From Micropterus salmoides (Eukaryota > Chordata > Actinopteri > Centrarchiformes > Centrarchidae), in the NCBI RefSeq assembly GCF_014851395.1, contig NW_024040707.1, positions 15,588,457 through 15,652,456 on the forward strand: 64,000 nt of DNA, in the 5' to 3' direction. Under the pieces are notes generated by a model. It worked only from the letters and a program-made list of their open reading frames with translations, ran no database searches and was not told the origin of the DNA. Made by a program: the position numbers and the translations under genes. This document shows positions 30,055 through 43,395 of this stretch, one piece after another (the first letter of the stretch is position 1; each line of letters starts with the position of its first letter).

Positions 30055-30702
30055 CATAGACTGTACATAAGAAGTGGACGTAGTTATTGTGACATCACCT
30101 GTTGGTTTGTGGACTGCCGTTCTGAAGCCTCGAGTTTGGCATCGCCGCCATGTTGATTTTTTGCAACCAGAGGCACCGGACGTGACGATATTTGGACGAG
30201 GCGGTGGAGCTAACGGCCGTGTGTGGAGCTAGCTAGCTTGCTTAGCTAGGTGCATCTGTAATGAAGTGAACAGCCAACTCCTAATAAGCTTTTTCAATGG
30301 CGCTGGTTAAATTTACACAGAGCCGTGGGTACGAATCACTCTAGCCTGATTGACAGGTTGCAATGGTAACGACTTCTCAATCACAGATAATCCTACCCTC
30401 TTCTTTATGGTCTTTCCTCTAAATGGGAACATAATTTACTAAATGAACATCATATTGTTTTGAAGAAAACTTGAAACTAGCGATTGAGACCATAAACACA
30501 TTATGAAAGTGTTTACTAAGGAAATAAATCAGCTGAGAAGTAGGATTATTATGCCATTATTATATATATATATATATATATATATGGAACCGGACTTCTT
30601 TTTGCAACCAGAAGAGTTGTCCCCTGCTAGCCATTCAATAGAATGCAGGTTTATGAGACTTCCTCATTTGCCTCAGGTCTCTGACCGGAAGCTTCCCGCT
30701 TG
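30055..30702. repeat. near full-length dispersed teleost repeat, about 650 bp
   Basis: Starts CATAGACTGTACATAAGAAG, continues GTGGACGTAGTTATTGTGAC and GGTTTGTGGACTGCCGTT, and ends with TTTTTGCAACCAGAAGAG and a CGGAAGCTTCCCGCTT-type end. I recognise this layout from a non-coding repeat family common in percomorph fishes. It is internally diverged and interrupted by a TA run at 30559-30585. No coding capacity. Confidence 0.65.
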
Positions 30703-30961
30703 TGTAGCGCCATGTTTTGACAAGGTAGAAGAATGCATAGAATAAAAAAGACAATATCTGTGGTTACGCTGCATTGATTTTGATCCTATGAGTCTGACAA
30801 TTATACAGAAGCATGATGCTAAATATGTGAAGTTCTCTGTCACAGTCTGGCATTCGTCATTGTGTGTTATTCTGGTACTTTATGACTATTGGTCATGCAT
30901 TTCACTCACCAAATCCTTTGCAGAGAACAATGTCAGTTGGGGTAAGGAGCAAGAGCTTCTG

Positions 30962-31298
30962 TGGTGTCCGAACAATAATGCTGTGATGATGTGTTGAGAA
31001 GAAATCCGCTTGACACTGTTCTTGATCATAAAAGTTTATTACATCAAGGAGTTCAGCATCAATTACAAGCTCTGCAGCAGCTTGGAGAGTGACCCAGCCC
31101 GATGACCACTCTGTCTCTCTGTACATCAAACATAGCTTATATAGGATATGTGTAGGTATCTGTTAGATACCATAGAAGGGTTTGAGTCTGCAAAATAAAG
31201 CTCCAACCCATATAAGGGTACAGTGCTATTCTGAGGTAACAAAACAAGGGGTTAGAGGTCAAATTCTATAGAAGGGTTCAGTCCCTACATAACCACCA
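30962..31298 (-). mobile_element. possible solo LTR (minus orientation)
   Basis: Read on the minus strand the segment starts TGGTGGTTATGTAGGGACTG, has a TATATAAG box, then about 130 bp later AATAAA within GTAATAAACTTTTATG, and ends near GTTCGGACACCA. The order of promoter and polyadenylation signals and the TG...CA ends fit an LTR. No clear target-site duplication is seen and no internal retroelement genes flank it, so the call is tentative. Confidence 0.35.
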
Positions 31299-32414
31299 CT
31301 CACTGCTCTCCCCTTAGGAGGTCACTGACCCTCTGTCCTGCTGCAGTGCTATTTTAAACTGTTATAAGTCAAATGCACATATATTGTACACCACACTTCC
31401 TACCAATTTCCAAATAAATTTAATTCTAATTCATCTCAAACATTTGTTTTTGAGCCTGACTGAAAGTCAACAGAGAAAGGCACTTACCTAGAAGTCTCTG
31501 TAGCTGTTGAAGAACTGCATAGCCAGGCAAGTTAACCCAGAAGAAGAACTGCCAAACACAAATGTTAAATGAGATATTTTCCTGAAAAACTCAAAGTTAT
31601 GAGACAGCACAGTATGTATATAAGAGATTTATCAACTTTTTTTTGTGAATGGGCTTTTTTTGTTTTGACATGTCACGATAGGAAAACCACAAGTGTAAAT
31701 AATAAATTCATTAATGATGGCTGAATGGTCCTGATATTGTGCACGATGGCTCACTGTCATACTGCTGTAGCTTACTTGGACACTACTAGTGAAACCTGTG
31801 CTTTTCGTACTATGACATGTCTGCTGTTAAAAAGACATATGACCATCCTGAGTACATGTAAGTACAGAGTAGATGCTCCTCTGTATTTCTCTTCAGTGGG
31901 TTCAGTAGGTCTGATATGTCGTTTTACTATTCATCTTTGATCAAACCATAAAAAGGAGTGAAGGGAGTCCAGTCATCCCTCTGTCCACTAACGACCCTGT
32001 CCTAGCCTGGCCCTCCTGTAATTATGATTGATTTGGGTCCGGGACATATATTGCTTGGCGGGCCTATTCTGACTGTACTTCATCACCAGGCATAGCTAAA
32101 TGCTCTAAAAGCATTGATTTGCCTGAATTACAACATGGCATCAGACCTTTCACCTGTCTGTGGGGGGCTGGGTATGTGTGTGTGAGTTAGATTTGAGAGA
32201 GGGAGCGCAAAGACAGATCTCACCTCCACATATCATAACACTCGGCTCTCCTCTCCCTTTATCCCCGTCAACCCCCCATCATCTCCATCCCATCGATTTG
32301 CCCCATAAAAGGTGTTTAATTCAATCAAGAGGAAAGTGAGTGCCTGTTTTTCTGGGTCCCTGTCGATAGCGGTATAATCAATTAGAGTGGGCCTAGACCT
32401 CCCTCTCTCTCTCT

Positions 32415-32418
<4 letters not shown>

Positions 32419-32461
<43 letters not shown>
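32419..32461. repeat. (CA)n microsatellite
   Basis: About 21 uninterrupted CA units. Confidence 0.95.
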
Positions 32462-32463
<2 letters not shown>

Positions 32464-33239
32464 GCTCAGTTTCTATAAACTCTTGTACTCTGTCCATTTC
32501 TGTCACATGACTTTCTCACCATATCTAAGCACACACCAACACGTGCACAGATGTGTGTAGGATAGCAACCAGGATTTGAGGTTTTAACTTCAATGGGTAC
32601 TAACAGTTCAAGTTGGTTCAACTTAAGTTGTGAAAATCTTAAAGAAAACTGGGACAACAAGTTCAATAAACTTAAGTTAAGTGAATTAACAACTGTTCAG
32701 TCACTGACAAACATTACAGTCACATTTGTCTTCCACTTCTATTCCGACTGATTGATGATGATTCCAGGAATCAGTTCCTATTCACATTTCATTTGACATG
32801 AAAAACCTACGGCTGTGGCTGCGGCTGTCGGAGTCAACAGATCAAAGACAACATAAGAGCTCCCTGTGACCATTACATTTTAAGGTTACAGGGGTAAGGA
32901 CTGTATTTGATACTAACCTACTTGTGTCTAATTTTACATTCATTATTATGAAAAGAAACAAACATGACTTATCTTAACGTGCATTAAAGACATGCAGCAA
33001 GTTTTCCATCACATATGTTTTCCTACCCTAACAGATGAGTCAACTCTCAGAAGTACATTCATTCAATTCAACATTTCAAAATCAAAGAGTTTATAAGTTC
33101 TGAAGTGGTCTGAAACTAAAAAAATATTTTTAAATTGAAGTTGAAATTAACAAAGCTACAAAATATTAATTAATTACTCTGGTAGTGTACTGCTGCCACT
33201 ATGACAGAAAGAAAATATATATAACAACATTACAACATA

Positions 33240-33287
33240 CCCCGCGACCCTGTACGCAGGGTAAGCGGTTGACGATGGATGGATGGA
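33240..33287 (+). repeat. 3' tail of a LINE/SINE-type element
   Basis: CCCGCGACCCTGTACGCAGG followed by GTAAGCGGTTGACGATGG and GGATGGA repeats is the familiar 3' end of teleost L2-like LINEs and associated SINEs. Only the tail remains. Confidence 0.6.
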
Positions 33288-34031
33288 ACATTACAACATA
33301 TTACCTTATAACGAGAAAAGTTTGTTTAAATGAGATATGTTGATTTTGTGAGATAATGAGAAAGTTTTGCAATGTAAGATGAAGTGATATGTTGTTGTTA
33401 TTACAAGATATTTAACAGTTTCTAACATATCACTTTAAACCAAGTATTTGGTGTCTAGTAATAACAAGAAAATAAGTAATAATACCATGAAAAATATCTT
33501 CTTATAACAGGACAAGGATCTTGTGAAAACAAGATGACAAGAAACTGAACATGGTTCCACTAATTTCCTGTGTGATGTTTCAGTGTACTATGTTTGTTAT
33601 AATATTAGGTCCTTTGAGCAAGGCGTCTCTTACAGATCAGGGTGGTGTAACACCGTATGTTAGTTATGTAGTTCTATTCACAAGGGTACCGACACTCAGC
33701 ACACTCGAGCGCACAAGCACACCTACCCACTAGACAATAAAGGGAATGAAGAAATAAAAGGTCCGATTCATCAAAATCACACAAGACTCTACCACCCAGT
33801 AAATTAAACAATATTTCATAATCACTCTGACAATGAGACAAGAGACAGCAATTTGGGCTGAGAGCTACTTCTCAGCAGAGGAGCGCACACAAATACATAC
33901 ACACACACACGGACACACGTAATTATCAGAGCGGACATGCTCTGGAGACCCCAGACACTCCCCTAGTACCTGCCCAATCAACTGTCCAACAACAGACACC
34001 CACCCAGCCTTCATTTATCTTGTCTGTGAGA

Positions 34032-34034
<3 letters not shown>

Positions 34035-34095
<61 letters not shown>
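34035..34095. repeat. (GT)n microsatellite
   Basis: About 30 uninterrupted GT units. Confidence 0.95.
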
Positions 34096-34097
<2 letters not shown>

Positions 34098-34201
34098 CAA
34101 GCTAATTACCACGATGAACCATCCCACACATAGACCTAACCCAGACATTGTGGCGCTGTTCAGGGACGTGGGAGGTGGGTAATTAGCCTTCCATTATTAC
34201 A

Positions 34202-34224
34202 ACACACACACACACACACACACG

Positions 34225-34266
<42 letters not shown>
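34202..34266. repeat. compound CA / TA microsatellite
   Basis: A CA run with one CG interruption passes into a TA run. Confidence 0.9.
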
Positions 34267-35169
34267 CAGTATTACACATGCAGACACACTTCAAGAGTCA
34301 GTGGAGGGGCAGTAGGAGGTTTGGGAGGTTGTGTTTCAGGTCTTGTTTCGGGTCTAAGGACACGATAGGAGGTCAAAGTTAACAATCTGTGTTTAATATT
34401 GGTTGGCAGTTAAAGCGTGTGATTTTGAGAAGGAGATTTTTTCTTCCCCTAAGTTCAACAAACAAGAGCTGGGCCAATGGTGGGCCAATTTGGAGTTTTG
34501 GGGGGGATTGACACCTTCAACGCACCTGACACTGACATCTTTGTTCATTTATTTAACTATTTTGGTGTAATTTCTTGATTTCAATTGCTATTTCATTTCT
34601 GTTTCATTTGTTTTCTAACATGTGTAACAATGTCCAAGTCCCAAAAAAGTTTTTATAGTCTCGAGTTAGATTTGAAATATCTTACACAAAGAGGAACTGA
34701 ATGTTATATTATTAAATCAGTAGTGAACATAACTTTTTTTTGCTTGTCACATACTGTTAGCTCTGGATTGGTTTCTGCAGTAATTGTGTTTTTGCGATAA
34801 TTGTCATAACTGTGGCCAAAACACGGTTTATTTTCATCTCTGAATGCAGAGCAGATAGACAATATAGAGAATGAGACATTAGCGATCTGCAATAAAACAG
34901 CTAACGAAAACACAACTCTTCAGCTCTCCAAGAAATCTCCACTGCCAAAGCTAACTCCACCTTGGGCCCATAATATGTAGTGTGCAGGGAAAAGGTGCAG
35001 GTGGGTTGAAGGTATCAAAAAAAAATCTCATAATTCCAAGCTGGCCCAAAAAGTACTCCATCCCACCACTGGCCCAGCTGTTGTCTGAGGGTGTGTTAAT
35101 TGTGTCAGAACCTTCTATTTCCCTCCAAGAGTGCCCCCCTAAAGCAGTTAGATGCTTCCCCCCACATGG

Positions 35170-35480
35170 TCCTGGGCATCATCATTTTCCAGCAACCATC
35201 CATCTTCTGCCTGCGATTAATTCTCTTCATTTCCGAGCACAGGCCATAAATCCTGGCACACTTAATTAATTTCACGGCCAACGTGGGGCACCCGTAAAGC
35301 GGGGATTGTTCTCGCAAAAGCCCATATTAATTATGCTATTTTACAGCCATCTCATTGAAGGCTGTGTTTCATCTTTCATAATTACATTTTCAACAACAAC
35401 GGGGGCAACAAAAGGAGTCTAATTATGGATTTGGCGGCATGCTCCCTTGTAATAAGTCAATGTTAGCATCGAGCCCACGA
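35170..35480. promoter_or_regulatory. candidate conserved non-coding element rich in homeodomain sites
   Basis: Dense ATTA/TAAT motifs: CGATTAATTC, CTTAATTAATTT, ATATTAATTATGCTATTTT, CATAATTACATTTTC and CTAATTATGG within about 300 bp of otherwise complex sequence. It resembles vertebrate developmental enhancers; conservation has not been tested. Confidence 0.3.
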
Positions 35481-36404
35481 TGTGATGCTAAGGCGTTACG
35501 ACACACAGTGTAGAGAAGCCCGGCAGAATCAATGTGAGCTTCCATATTTTATTATTGTTACTGTAACTATGGTTTTAGCTGAGATGACAATCATAATGCA
35601 GAACATATTGAAAGCATTTGGTGGCCTGCTGGCATAAATTGTGTTGATGAAGTTAGAGGAGATTATTGTCACATTGAGGCTCTGGTGATCATTACTCTTG
35701 TGATGGAGCTCATTGGGTCTCTGTGGTGGAGCTTATCAGCTGCTCTCCTGATGTTCAGGCAGCAGCATCTCCCGACTGTCAACGCCTCAACCCATCATGC
35801 ACACGAGTGTCTCTCATGTGCCACAGAGAAGCCCCACAGGTTGAGCAGGTGAAACAGCTAAAACAGAGTGGTAGCCCCATTTTTTATAACATATTGTTCA
35901 CCTATTTAAACTATATGAAAGCTGAAAAAGATCAACAGCATGATTTTCATCCCTAGGCCTATTGTCGCGTTCCCTGCTGGTCTGTGCCACAGGTCACCAC
36001 CCAGTCGTGATGGGTGACGGGGCCACCCACACACTTCGTCCAGTGTTCAGCCTTTCACCCACATACTCCTGGAGCTAAGCATTAATAATATACCCTCACA
36101 AACACACACACACATGCGCTATTACACCACAGACCTGCCATAAGTATGCAGTGATGCATGGGCTGTCATGGCCACCCGGTTGGTGGTGAAGTTGAGGCAG
36201 AAGGCCTGCACTTGTTAAGTCAATGACAGGGTGTCACCTTTGACAGGGATATATTTTTGATCAGAGACATGGCCCAGTCGATTAGTTGAGTCATAATCCG
36301 TCATTTATCAACAAAAAACATTCACTGGTTCATAATTTTTCAAGTCAGTCATAAAGCAAAAGGCAGGTGCCCATATCACCGTTGTAACAGGTTTTTCTTG
36401 CAGT
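35481..36404. other. gene desert segment
   Basis: No gene or clear repeat recognised apart from a short CA run near 36100. Confidence 0.5.
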
Positions 36405-36585
36405 AGTCGTTCCTCCTCTTCATTCTGGCTATTAAAAGATTCCAGTATAACTGACGGGTTATAAAATCCACCATCCTTGTACCGTGCAAATGTGTATTCA
36501 AATACAATATGAGGCTTCAGACGTCCGAGTTAGACAAATCAAATGGGTATCTTCCAAAGTTAAAGTCCTTTCAGTACAGAAGAGG
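36405..36585. repeat. dispersed repeat, half copy
   Basis: Aligns by eye with 43035-43240: CATTCTGGCT, AAAATCCAC, a diverged GTATTC/ATATTC block, then AGTCAAATCAAAAGGGTAT versus AGACAAATCAAATGGGTAT, and TTTCAGTACA. It is the same family as the more complete copy below. Confidence 0.65.
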
Positions 36586-39500
36586 GAATTACATACATAC
36601 CATGAGGAAATCCATGTGAGGTTGAACTGTTGGTGTAACACAATCATTCAGTGAGGCTGTGTTCAGTCACCTTCTCCTCTTCTAGAAAAGACAGAAGACA
36701 CATCAAGCTATAAAGACCATTGGTTAGGTACTGGGGACCAAACCATGTGCTGTTCACGTTATCAAAAGGAAGACAATAACCCTAAAAGTGAATTTGTGAT
36801 ATGGACGGTGGTAATAATGGCCACCTGGATGACCTGAGAGTGCAGCTATGTCACCTCTGATCAGTGGTGTTACAGTCCACTGCCAGATAGTCCTTTCACT
36901 TCCTATTAGGCTCCTCACACTGAGAGTTTGCGTGCAGTGGCAAGGGCCATAAGTCCTTTGACAGCGACCTTGAACATATGTGTGTATGTTCATCCATGCG
37001 CAACAACGTCCAACATTTCCACACCCGTGTGTTTGTGTGTGTGTGTGTGATATCTCTTCCTCTTCCCTCCACTCCTTCCTTGTCAAGGCCATCGGTGATC
37101 AGTGGAGGTTAAAAGTTACAAATCACCCCTCCTCCCCCACTCTGCCCTCTAACCCCCCATCCCCTTTCCACCTGTCCTTAAGCTCTCGCCCAGGCGAGCG
37201 CCTCAAGGGGCCCGGGTCTCATTCGTATTTGGGGCCATGGCTCCTGTTGAGGGTCTGTAGGGAATCAGAGGCAGTGGAGGGCAATTACTCCACTGCTTTA
37301 ATTGGCATTATCATTTTAGCAGGCTGACAAAGATGGATCACCCGGCAGGACACCGCTACTGTCGGTACCGGGGGGGGGGGGTTGAGGCAGGGGGAGAGGA
37401 GAGAGGAGAAGGGGAAGGTGTTGGCCTGTTGGGCACGATGAGGAAAAGGATAAGAGGAGAAGAAAATGTAGGTGGAAGAGAGGAGCACAAATGAAGGGCA
37501 GAAACAAGGAAATAAATCTGATGCCAACATCGGCTGAACAAATAACCCCCATTATACAAGAAATGTGTGTGGAGTAATTGTGTGGGCCAGTAGCTCCCTA
37601 GGAGTGTGAGGATGTGCTAGCCCTCATAAATGTGTGTGTATGGCTGATTTTATGGCCACGTGTGTGCAGGGGGAAAGGGCAGGGGAGGGGGAAGGAGGTG
37701 TATTAGTGTAACCCAGTGTGAAGCCTGGTGAGGTCCTAACGAGCAGCATGGCTGTGGCTACATAACTCAGGTCCCGTAAAGCTGTCAGTGGAATTAAGAG
37801 GCAGCCATTATAGGTGCCCATACAAGTGCCTCAATGCAAAACACCAGTCTTCTCCCTGGGGCCGGCAACGGCAGATAATTTTAGCTACTTAGTGAATCAT
37901 CTTCAAAGCCAGAGCTCGGCTTTTTCAGCTCAGTGGTCTCAGCTTCTACTGTAAGTACACATTATTATATTCTGTTCAGAAGCTTCGTTTGTGCCTTTTG
38001 AGTTCAAGGTAGCTTTCTTTACTGTGCTTCCTTCGTCACGATCTCCCAGGTCTACCATCTAAGAATACCCCAAGATCCCCAGAATCCCTAGAGGCTGAAC
38101 CAGACAACATGCCAGAGGAACACAGTGATGGATCGATGAAAAATTATTATGAAGCTGTCCAACCTGAATTATTGTGCTGTCTGTTGATAATCCCTTATTT
38201 GTCTCTTCCTGGCATCCAACAAAATCTGTCAGTCTGACTAAGAAAAGCAAGGGACGGTTGATGGAAGATGATGAAGTGAGTGGGGGGGGGGGGCTCGTTT
38301 CCCGCCTCTTTTAGGGACAGAACATACTTGAAGGGAATGCTGTGCGCTCTCTCTCTCTCTTTCTCTCCCTCTCTCCCTGATATGAAAAATGAAAACTATA
38401 AGGGAGACAATAATAAAAATAGCAGAATGAGTGGACAGGCCGGAGCAGTCCATTACTCACAGCTGCTTTGGGCTGCGTGGTAAAAATGTGCTGCTTGCTG
38501 CAAAAGCATGCATCACCGCCGGCACAAAACAAATGGGCTGTCTCCAACGTATTTACCTCCAATTGTTCAAGCATTTGTGGGGAGAGATACAGCCTGTCCA
38601 GACAGCTCAGACCTGTCCATCTGAGGGACAAGAGAGCGGGTTTACTGGGAGACATGATGAGAGAGATGCCGGACGGACACAGGAGAAGGTGGATTGAGAT
38701 GAAGGGAAAAACAGGAAGTGGGGAAAGATCGGAATCTGCTGTGAATGATAGAGGGAGTAATCATAATTGAATAATATTCATTGATTTTTTTTCTTCTTAA
38801 TGGATTCATTTTTGTCCTATCAAGCAAAAAATGCCTGACCATTTTCTTCTTTTTACTGTTGCATTCCTTCATGAGTAGAAATTAGAGACACTAAAGCAGC
38901 TTAAAATCTTCCTCTGGACAGCATGACGATATTACTCTCTATGTATATTTGTCTAAACGGTAAGTTCACTGACCTGGAAAGAGAAGCAAAGCCTCCTTTA
39001 AGTTATTTATTCGTGTGGAGTGTGTGTGTATACGCATGTGTTAGTCAGTGTTACAGAGGAGCATCAAATCTCATGATTAGAGATCTATTTGTTTTCTTTC
39101 TGAACCCACTGATGATTCTGGAAAGGGAGACGGGTAGAAAAGGGAGTATTGTGTATAAACAGAGTGGAGGAGACAGAAGGAGCGAGGGAGTGGGATTCAC
39201 ATAAACTACACTTTCAGCTCATCTCGCACCCCCACCTCATGCTGTTGACTGAAGTTCTTGAGCGTTCCTGTGAGGCTGTGACTAGAGACCTTAAATGGTA
39301 GGTAATAATTTAACTTGGCGGGATGTTTTAGGCACTTATCTTTCTATTCTTGGTCATTATGGTTTTAAAGGGCCGATCAGAACAACACTGAACCCCTGCG
39401 GAGCTCGAGACTGGGGCCTGAGCTGGCTTCACAGTACAGTTTTACAGCTCAACATCTCCCATATCCTGGTGTGATACAGCTGTGCATAATGACAGAGCCC

Positions 39501-40963
39501 CACTCTTAAACGGCCCTCCTGATTAAGATGGCTCTCAACATCGCCCCTGTTTATCTCCAGTGCGGTAGTTAGCCGGGATGGGCTTGCTAATGATGAGTAG
39601 TTTACAATATGGCACTCTGGCATAATCGGCCTCCTGTCATCATCGTGTGACAGAGAGGAGCCTGCCTAGCTCCAGCCTGTAGCTCTTCACTCGCCGTCCA
39701 TCTGAAAGGCAGCAGATTTAGAGAGCATCACGGTGATAAACAGGAATGAGTAACCATATTTTCAGTTATGATGATCCGTTCTTAAGTACGTCAAATGTCG
39801 CCTGGTGATGAGTAGATCAAATAATGTGCTGGAGGCAAAGTGGTAATCAGTGAAAAGCACCTTTATTGTCTCCATCACATTACAGGGAATATTGAGATGT
39901 ATGTAACAACAATTATTATTACTCCAACAATGCTGACTGTTGTAGGTTTGATGTGTGTTTGTGAATCGAAGTAACCTACATAAAATGTATGTAATAAAAT
40001 GAATAAAGCTAAAAGGAGTAATGAAAAAGGAATTGGGGAGTATGGAGGAACTGATGAGAGAAGAGAGGGAGAGAGAGGGGGAGACGGTTATTTAATTTAT
40101 GTGGGGAATGGGAGAGAGTGGCAATGATACATGGGTTTGTTAGTCAATTGATAAAGGAGAGGAAATTTCTAAAAAAAAAATATATATATATGGCCACCAT
40201 ACATCACCTATTTGCAAACAACAAGGGCTAATATTTATCCCTGGGAGGGACCCTCACGCACACACAAACAGGACTCACAGCTCACCATGACCTAATTAAG
40301 CCAAAAGAATAGACCTTAATTGGAAAAAGAAAAACTGAATTCTAAAGGAGAAGAAAAAACAAAGAGGCAAACATCTTGTCCCTTTATTGTAAAAGTGAAT
40401 GCCTTTATGCTGTTATTAATTCTTTTTAAATACAGATACATAATGCCCCATGTGTGAGCTTTTAGTGCTGCAGTGGTTGAAGTAATGGAAGAGTCTGGGA
40501 GAAGAGGCACAGATAAGGGAAGTGAAGAAGAATCTGGTGGGCCTATATGGTTAGTGGAATGTACTTACTGAAGCCTATATGTCAGGAAAAGACAGTAGAG
40601 AAAGAGAGAGTGTGTCTGTGTGTCTCTTTGTGTCTGTGTGTGTGTGTGTATGTGCATGCACATAAGCTAAAAACAGCACAGCCCTATGCTAACACACACG
40701 TACGCATGCTTTCTCCCTGTAATGTATTAGATGTTGAATCTGTCTGATACATTGCTGCAGGCAGAATCTTTCATCTTTCCCTCTTTCCTCATTCAGGCGA
40801 CTACGTGCAGGGAGACTTTTAAATTGTCAAGGCTGAAATTTAATTATTTAATCCCCCGTGATCGATCATTAGTTAAAACGCTCGATCCACAAACCCTGCA
40901 CCCCCACCACCACCACCACCCCTCTAAACCACCCATTAAGACACAGACAGCATTTTAAAGCGA

Positions 40964-40965
40964 GT

Positions 40966-41030
<65 letters not shown>
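40964..41030. repeat. (GT)n microsatellite
   Basis: More than 30 nearly uninterrupted GT units. Confidence 0.95.
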
Positions 41031-41032
<2 letters not shown>

Positions 41033-42483
41033 GGGGTTGAGGGGGCTAGTAGTTTCCATTTAATTCAACAAACAAACAAACAAATAAATAAATGTGTAAA
41101 TAAATATGGCTGCTGTGTGGGGTGGCTGTTAGGTGTTTGCGTGGACATGGGTGTGTGTGTTGGGGTGCGTTGGGGATGTATTGGGGGCGTCTTTGTTGAG
41201 GCTCATAGTCCAGATGGATGACTTGTACGGGGGAGTGTATTTATTTTGCGGCGAGGCGACATCAGGAGATTTGTTATTCCCTGGCGTTGCCGAGTTTTTC
41301 ACATTGCTCCACATCCCTGGGACCATATTTCATCCCCACACCCCCAATCCCCAAACAGATTTATTTACAGGCTCTCCTCCTGTACATATATACCCCATTC
41401 CAACACATGCATACATACTGCTACAGACGCGTATACTCATGCATATATGCTATAAACAGCAGGCGTGTTCAGGCACTGAGGACCACAAACACACCTTTTC
41501 TGAAATCAAGTGTATGAACACACACGACAGACATTTTTTATCTCTGTGCTGCAGCGCTCTCTATGAGTTTCCAATGAGGATATTCAACAATATTGCCATT
41601 TTACCATTCTGTTTAGGTCCACAGTCTCTTCATGATGGGATTATAATTGCTCTCATATATTCCACAAAACAAGGGCTCTTCCTCGACCTGGAAAGAGACA
41701 AAATAAGGAACCAAATCAGGATGCAACTGGGAAAGATATGCAATTAATCCCAAATGATTATTATAAATATGCCAAGGAAACTGTGCCAGGCTTAATATAG
41801 GACATCTCTACTGAAGTACCAGAGTTAACAAAGGGTTCAAGGACTTTTCCAGGAACTCCCTAAATGTCCATCATCATCAGTGTGAATTGTGTCATACATT
41901 GCCGTTGTGAACTTTTACTGTAACTCCAGAGGCCAGTAGACGCTTATAGTCGATGTTTAGAGACTGAAAGCGCGTTTACAAACGCATACTGTAAGTAAGC
42001 AGAGATATTTTTTCATCTTTACCTTTGGTCTTGCGAAACAAGTAGCTGTCACCAGGGGAGCAAGCAGATTCCCGGGAATGAAAGAGAGAAAAAGAGAGAA
42101 CTAGACAAAGAGAGAGGGAGAAAGAGATGGAAATGAAAGATTAAGAGAAATGATGAGAGGACAGGCAAAGAGGAAGTGCGCAAACAAAGAATATAAGGCC
42201 CAATCGAAAACCATCCCTCACACCCCCTTTCCAAGAGGGAACCCAGAGCTTCAGTCTCTTAATAAAGGGGTGGTGGGGGTTGCAGGGTAGATATGGTGAA
42301 ATGCCAGGCACTCTGCTTAGAAATGAATAACCTGGGGATATGTGTGTGCGCGAGCCTGTGTAGGAATGAGGAGGATGTTAGGGGTTCCTCAGCCCTGGGT
42401 CTCTCCCTATCTTTGTGAGTAATGATTCAGACTGCCAGTGTGGTGCTGTCGCCCTATCTATAACCATTTACACACAGCAGCAC

Positions 42484-42518
42484 ATCGAAATAAACACACA
42501 CACACATACACGCAGGCA

Positions 42519-42560
<42 letters not shown>
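42484..42560. repeat. (CA)n microsatellite, interrupted
   Basis: CA dinucleotides with a few interruptions in the first third. Confidence 0.9.
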
Positions 42561-42562
<2 letters not shown>

Positions 42563-43034
42563 TTAATCAGACAGGAAACAGGGCAGGTAGATGGACATGG
42601 CGGTGGACTGGGTTCATCCATTCAGTCCTAAAACAGACACGCTGTAAAAGCACAGGGGGAGTTTTAGGTGAAGGCAGACGCTGGCCGACCAGCAGCCTCA
42701 CTGACATCTTCACTAACACAGAAAAAGAATATTATGTTTCTTACATATACACACATACAGTACATGCGTGAACACACGCAGTTTCTTTCACCGCGGCCCC
42801 ACATGCATCACCATAGGAGGATATTTCAGAGATGAAACAGATCTTCAGCATGTAACAGTAACATTGATGACTATGGAATATATCTACAGTACGGTCCAGA
42901 GCAATCTCTAATAGTCTAGATTTTGATTATGTTAAAAGGAAGACCTTGAATGGCATCAGCAAATGCCTCTAGTTCACGTTTTCTTCCAAGTCTATTTCAA
43001 AACATTACTCACATGCCCGTGTATACAGCGAAAC

Positions 43035-43395
43035 ACTCGATGTAATCATTCCTTCTATCCATTCTGGCTTTGAAGAGACTCCTTACTAACGTGCCTCCAG
43101 TGTCAGTGATGGAGGACAAAATCCACAGCCCTCTTTTTTGGGCAAAAATATATTCCAAAGTTCAGCTGAAAAATGAGGTGCTAATTAGTCAAATCAAAAG
43201 GGTATTTTCCAAAGATACTGTCTTTTCAGTACATACTTCCCCCTTTTAGTTTCCCCAGACAGTGTTTACTTGCAGAGCTGCAACAGAGGGATAGTATAAC
43301 AAAGAGGTTGTTTTGTTTAACTCAGACGGCAGAAGCTTCATATTAGCTTCACTTGAAATTCGGAATGCATTTTTGGACTGCAAGGTGTTTGTCAC
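43035..43395. repeat. dispersed element with inverted halves
   Basis: The left half (43035-43240) matches 36405-36585. The right half contains GCTTCATATTAGCTTCA and ATGCATTTTT, the reverse-complement arm of the same family, with a short CAGACAGTGTTTAC centre at about 43257. The family is common in percomorph genomes and looks like a non-autonomous hairpin-type DNA element. Confidence 0.6.

Larger units (their letters stand above)
31299..35165. other. gene desert segment
   Basis: No gene recognised. Microsatellites are at 32419-32461 (CA), 34035-34095 (GT) and 34202-34266 (CA then TA). AAGTT-rich sequence at about 32590-32700 and poorly resolved AT-rich repeats at 33300-33540 look like degraded dispersed repeats. 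Confidence 0.6.
36590..43030. other. gene desert segment
   Basis: No recognisable gene. Microsatellites are at 40964-41030 (GT) and 42484-42560 (CA), with G/A-rich runs at about 37370-37480 and 40030-40085. A repeat-free stretch around 37190-37330 (CAATTACTCC, CTTTAATTGGCATTATC) is a weak candidate regulatory element. A 204-codon open frame at 41133-41747 has no family features and is taken as chance. Confidence 0.55.

Noticed and set aside
41133..41747. 204-codon open frame on the plus strand
   Set aside because: It starts at GTG beside a GT repeat, has no family motif, no splice context and no codon pattern suggesting selection.
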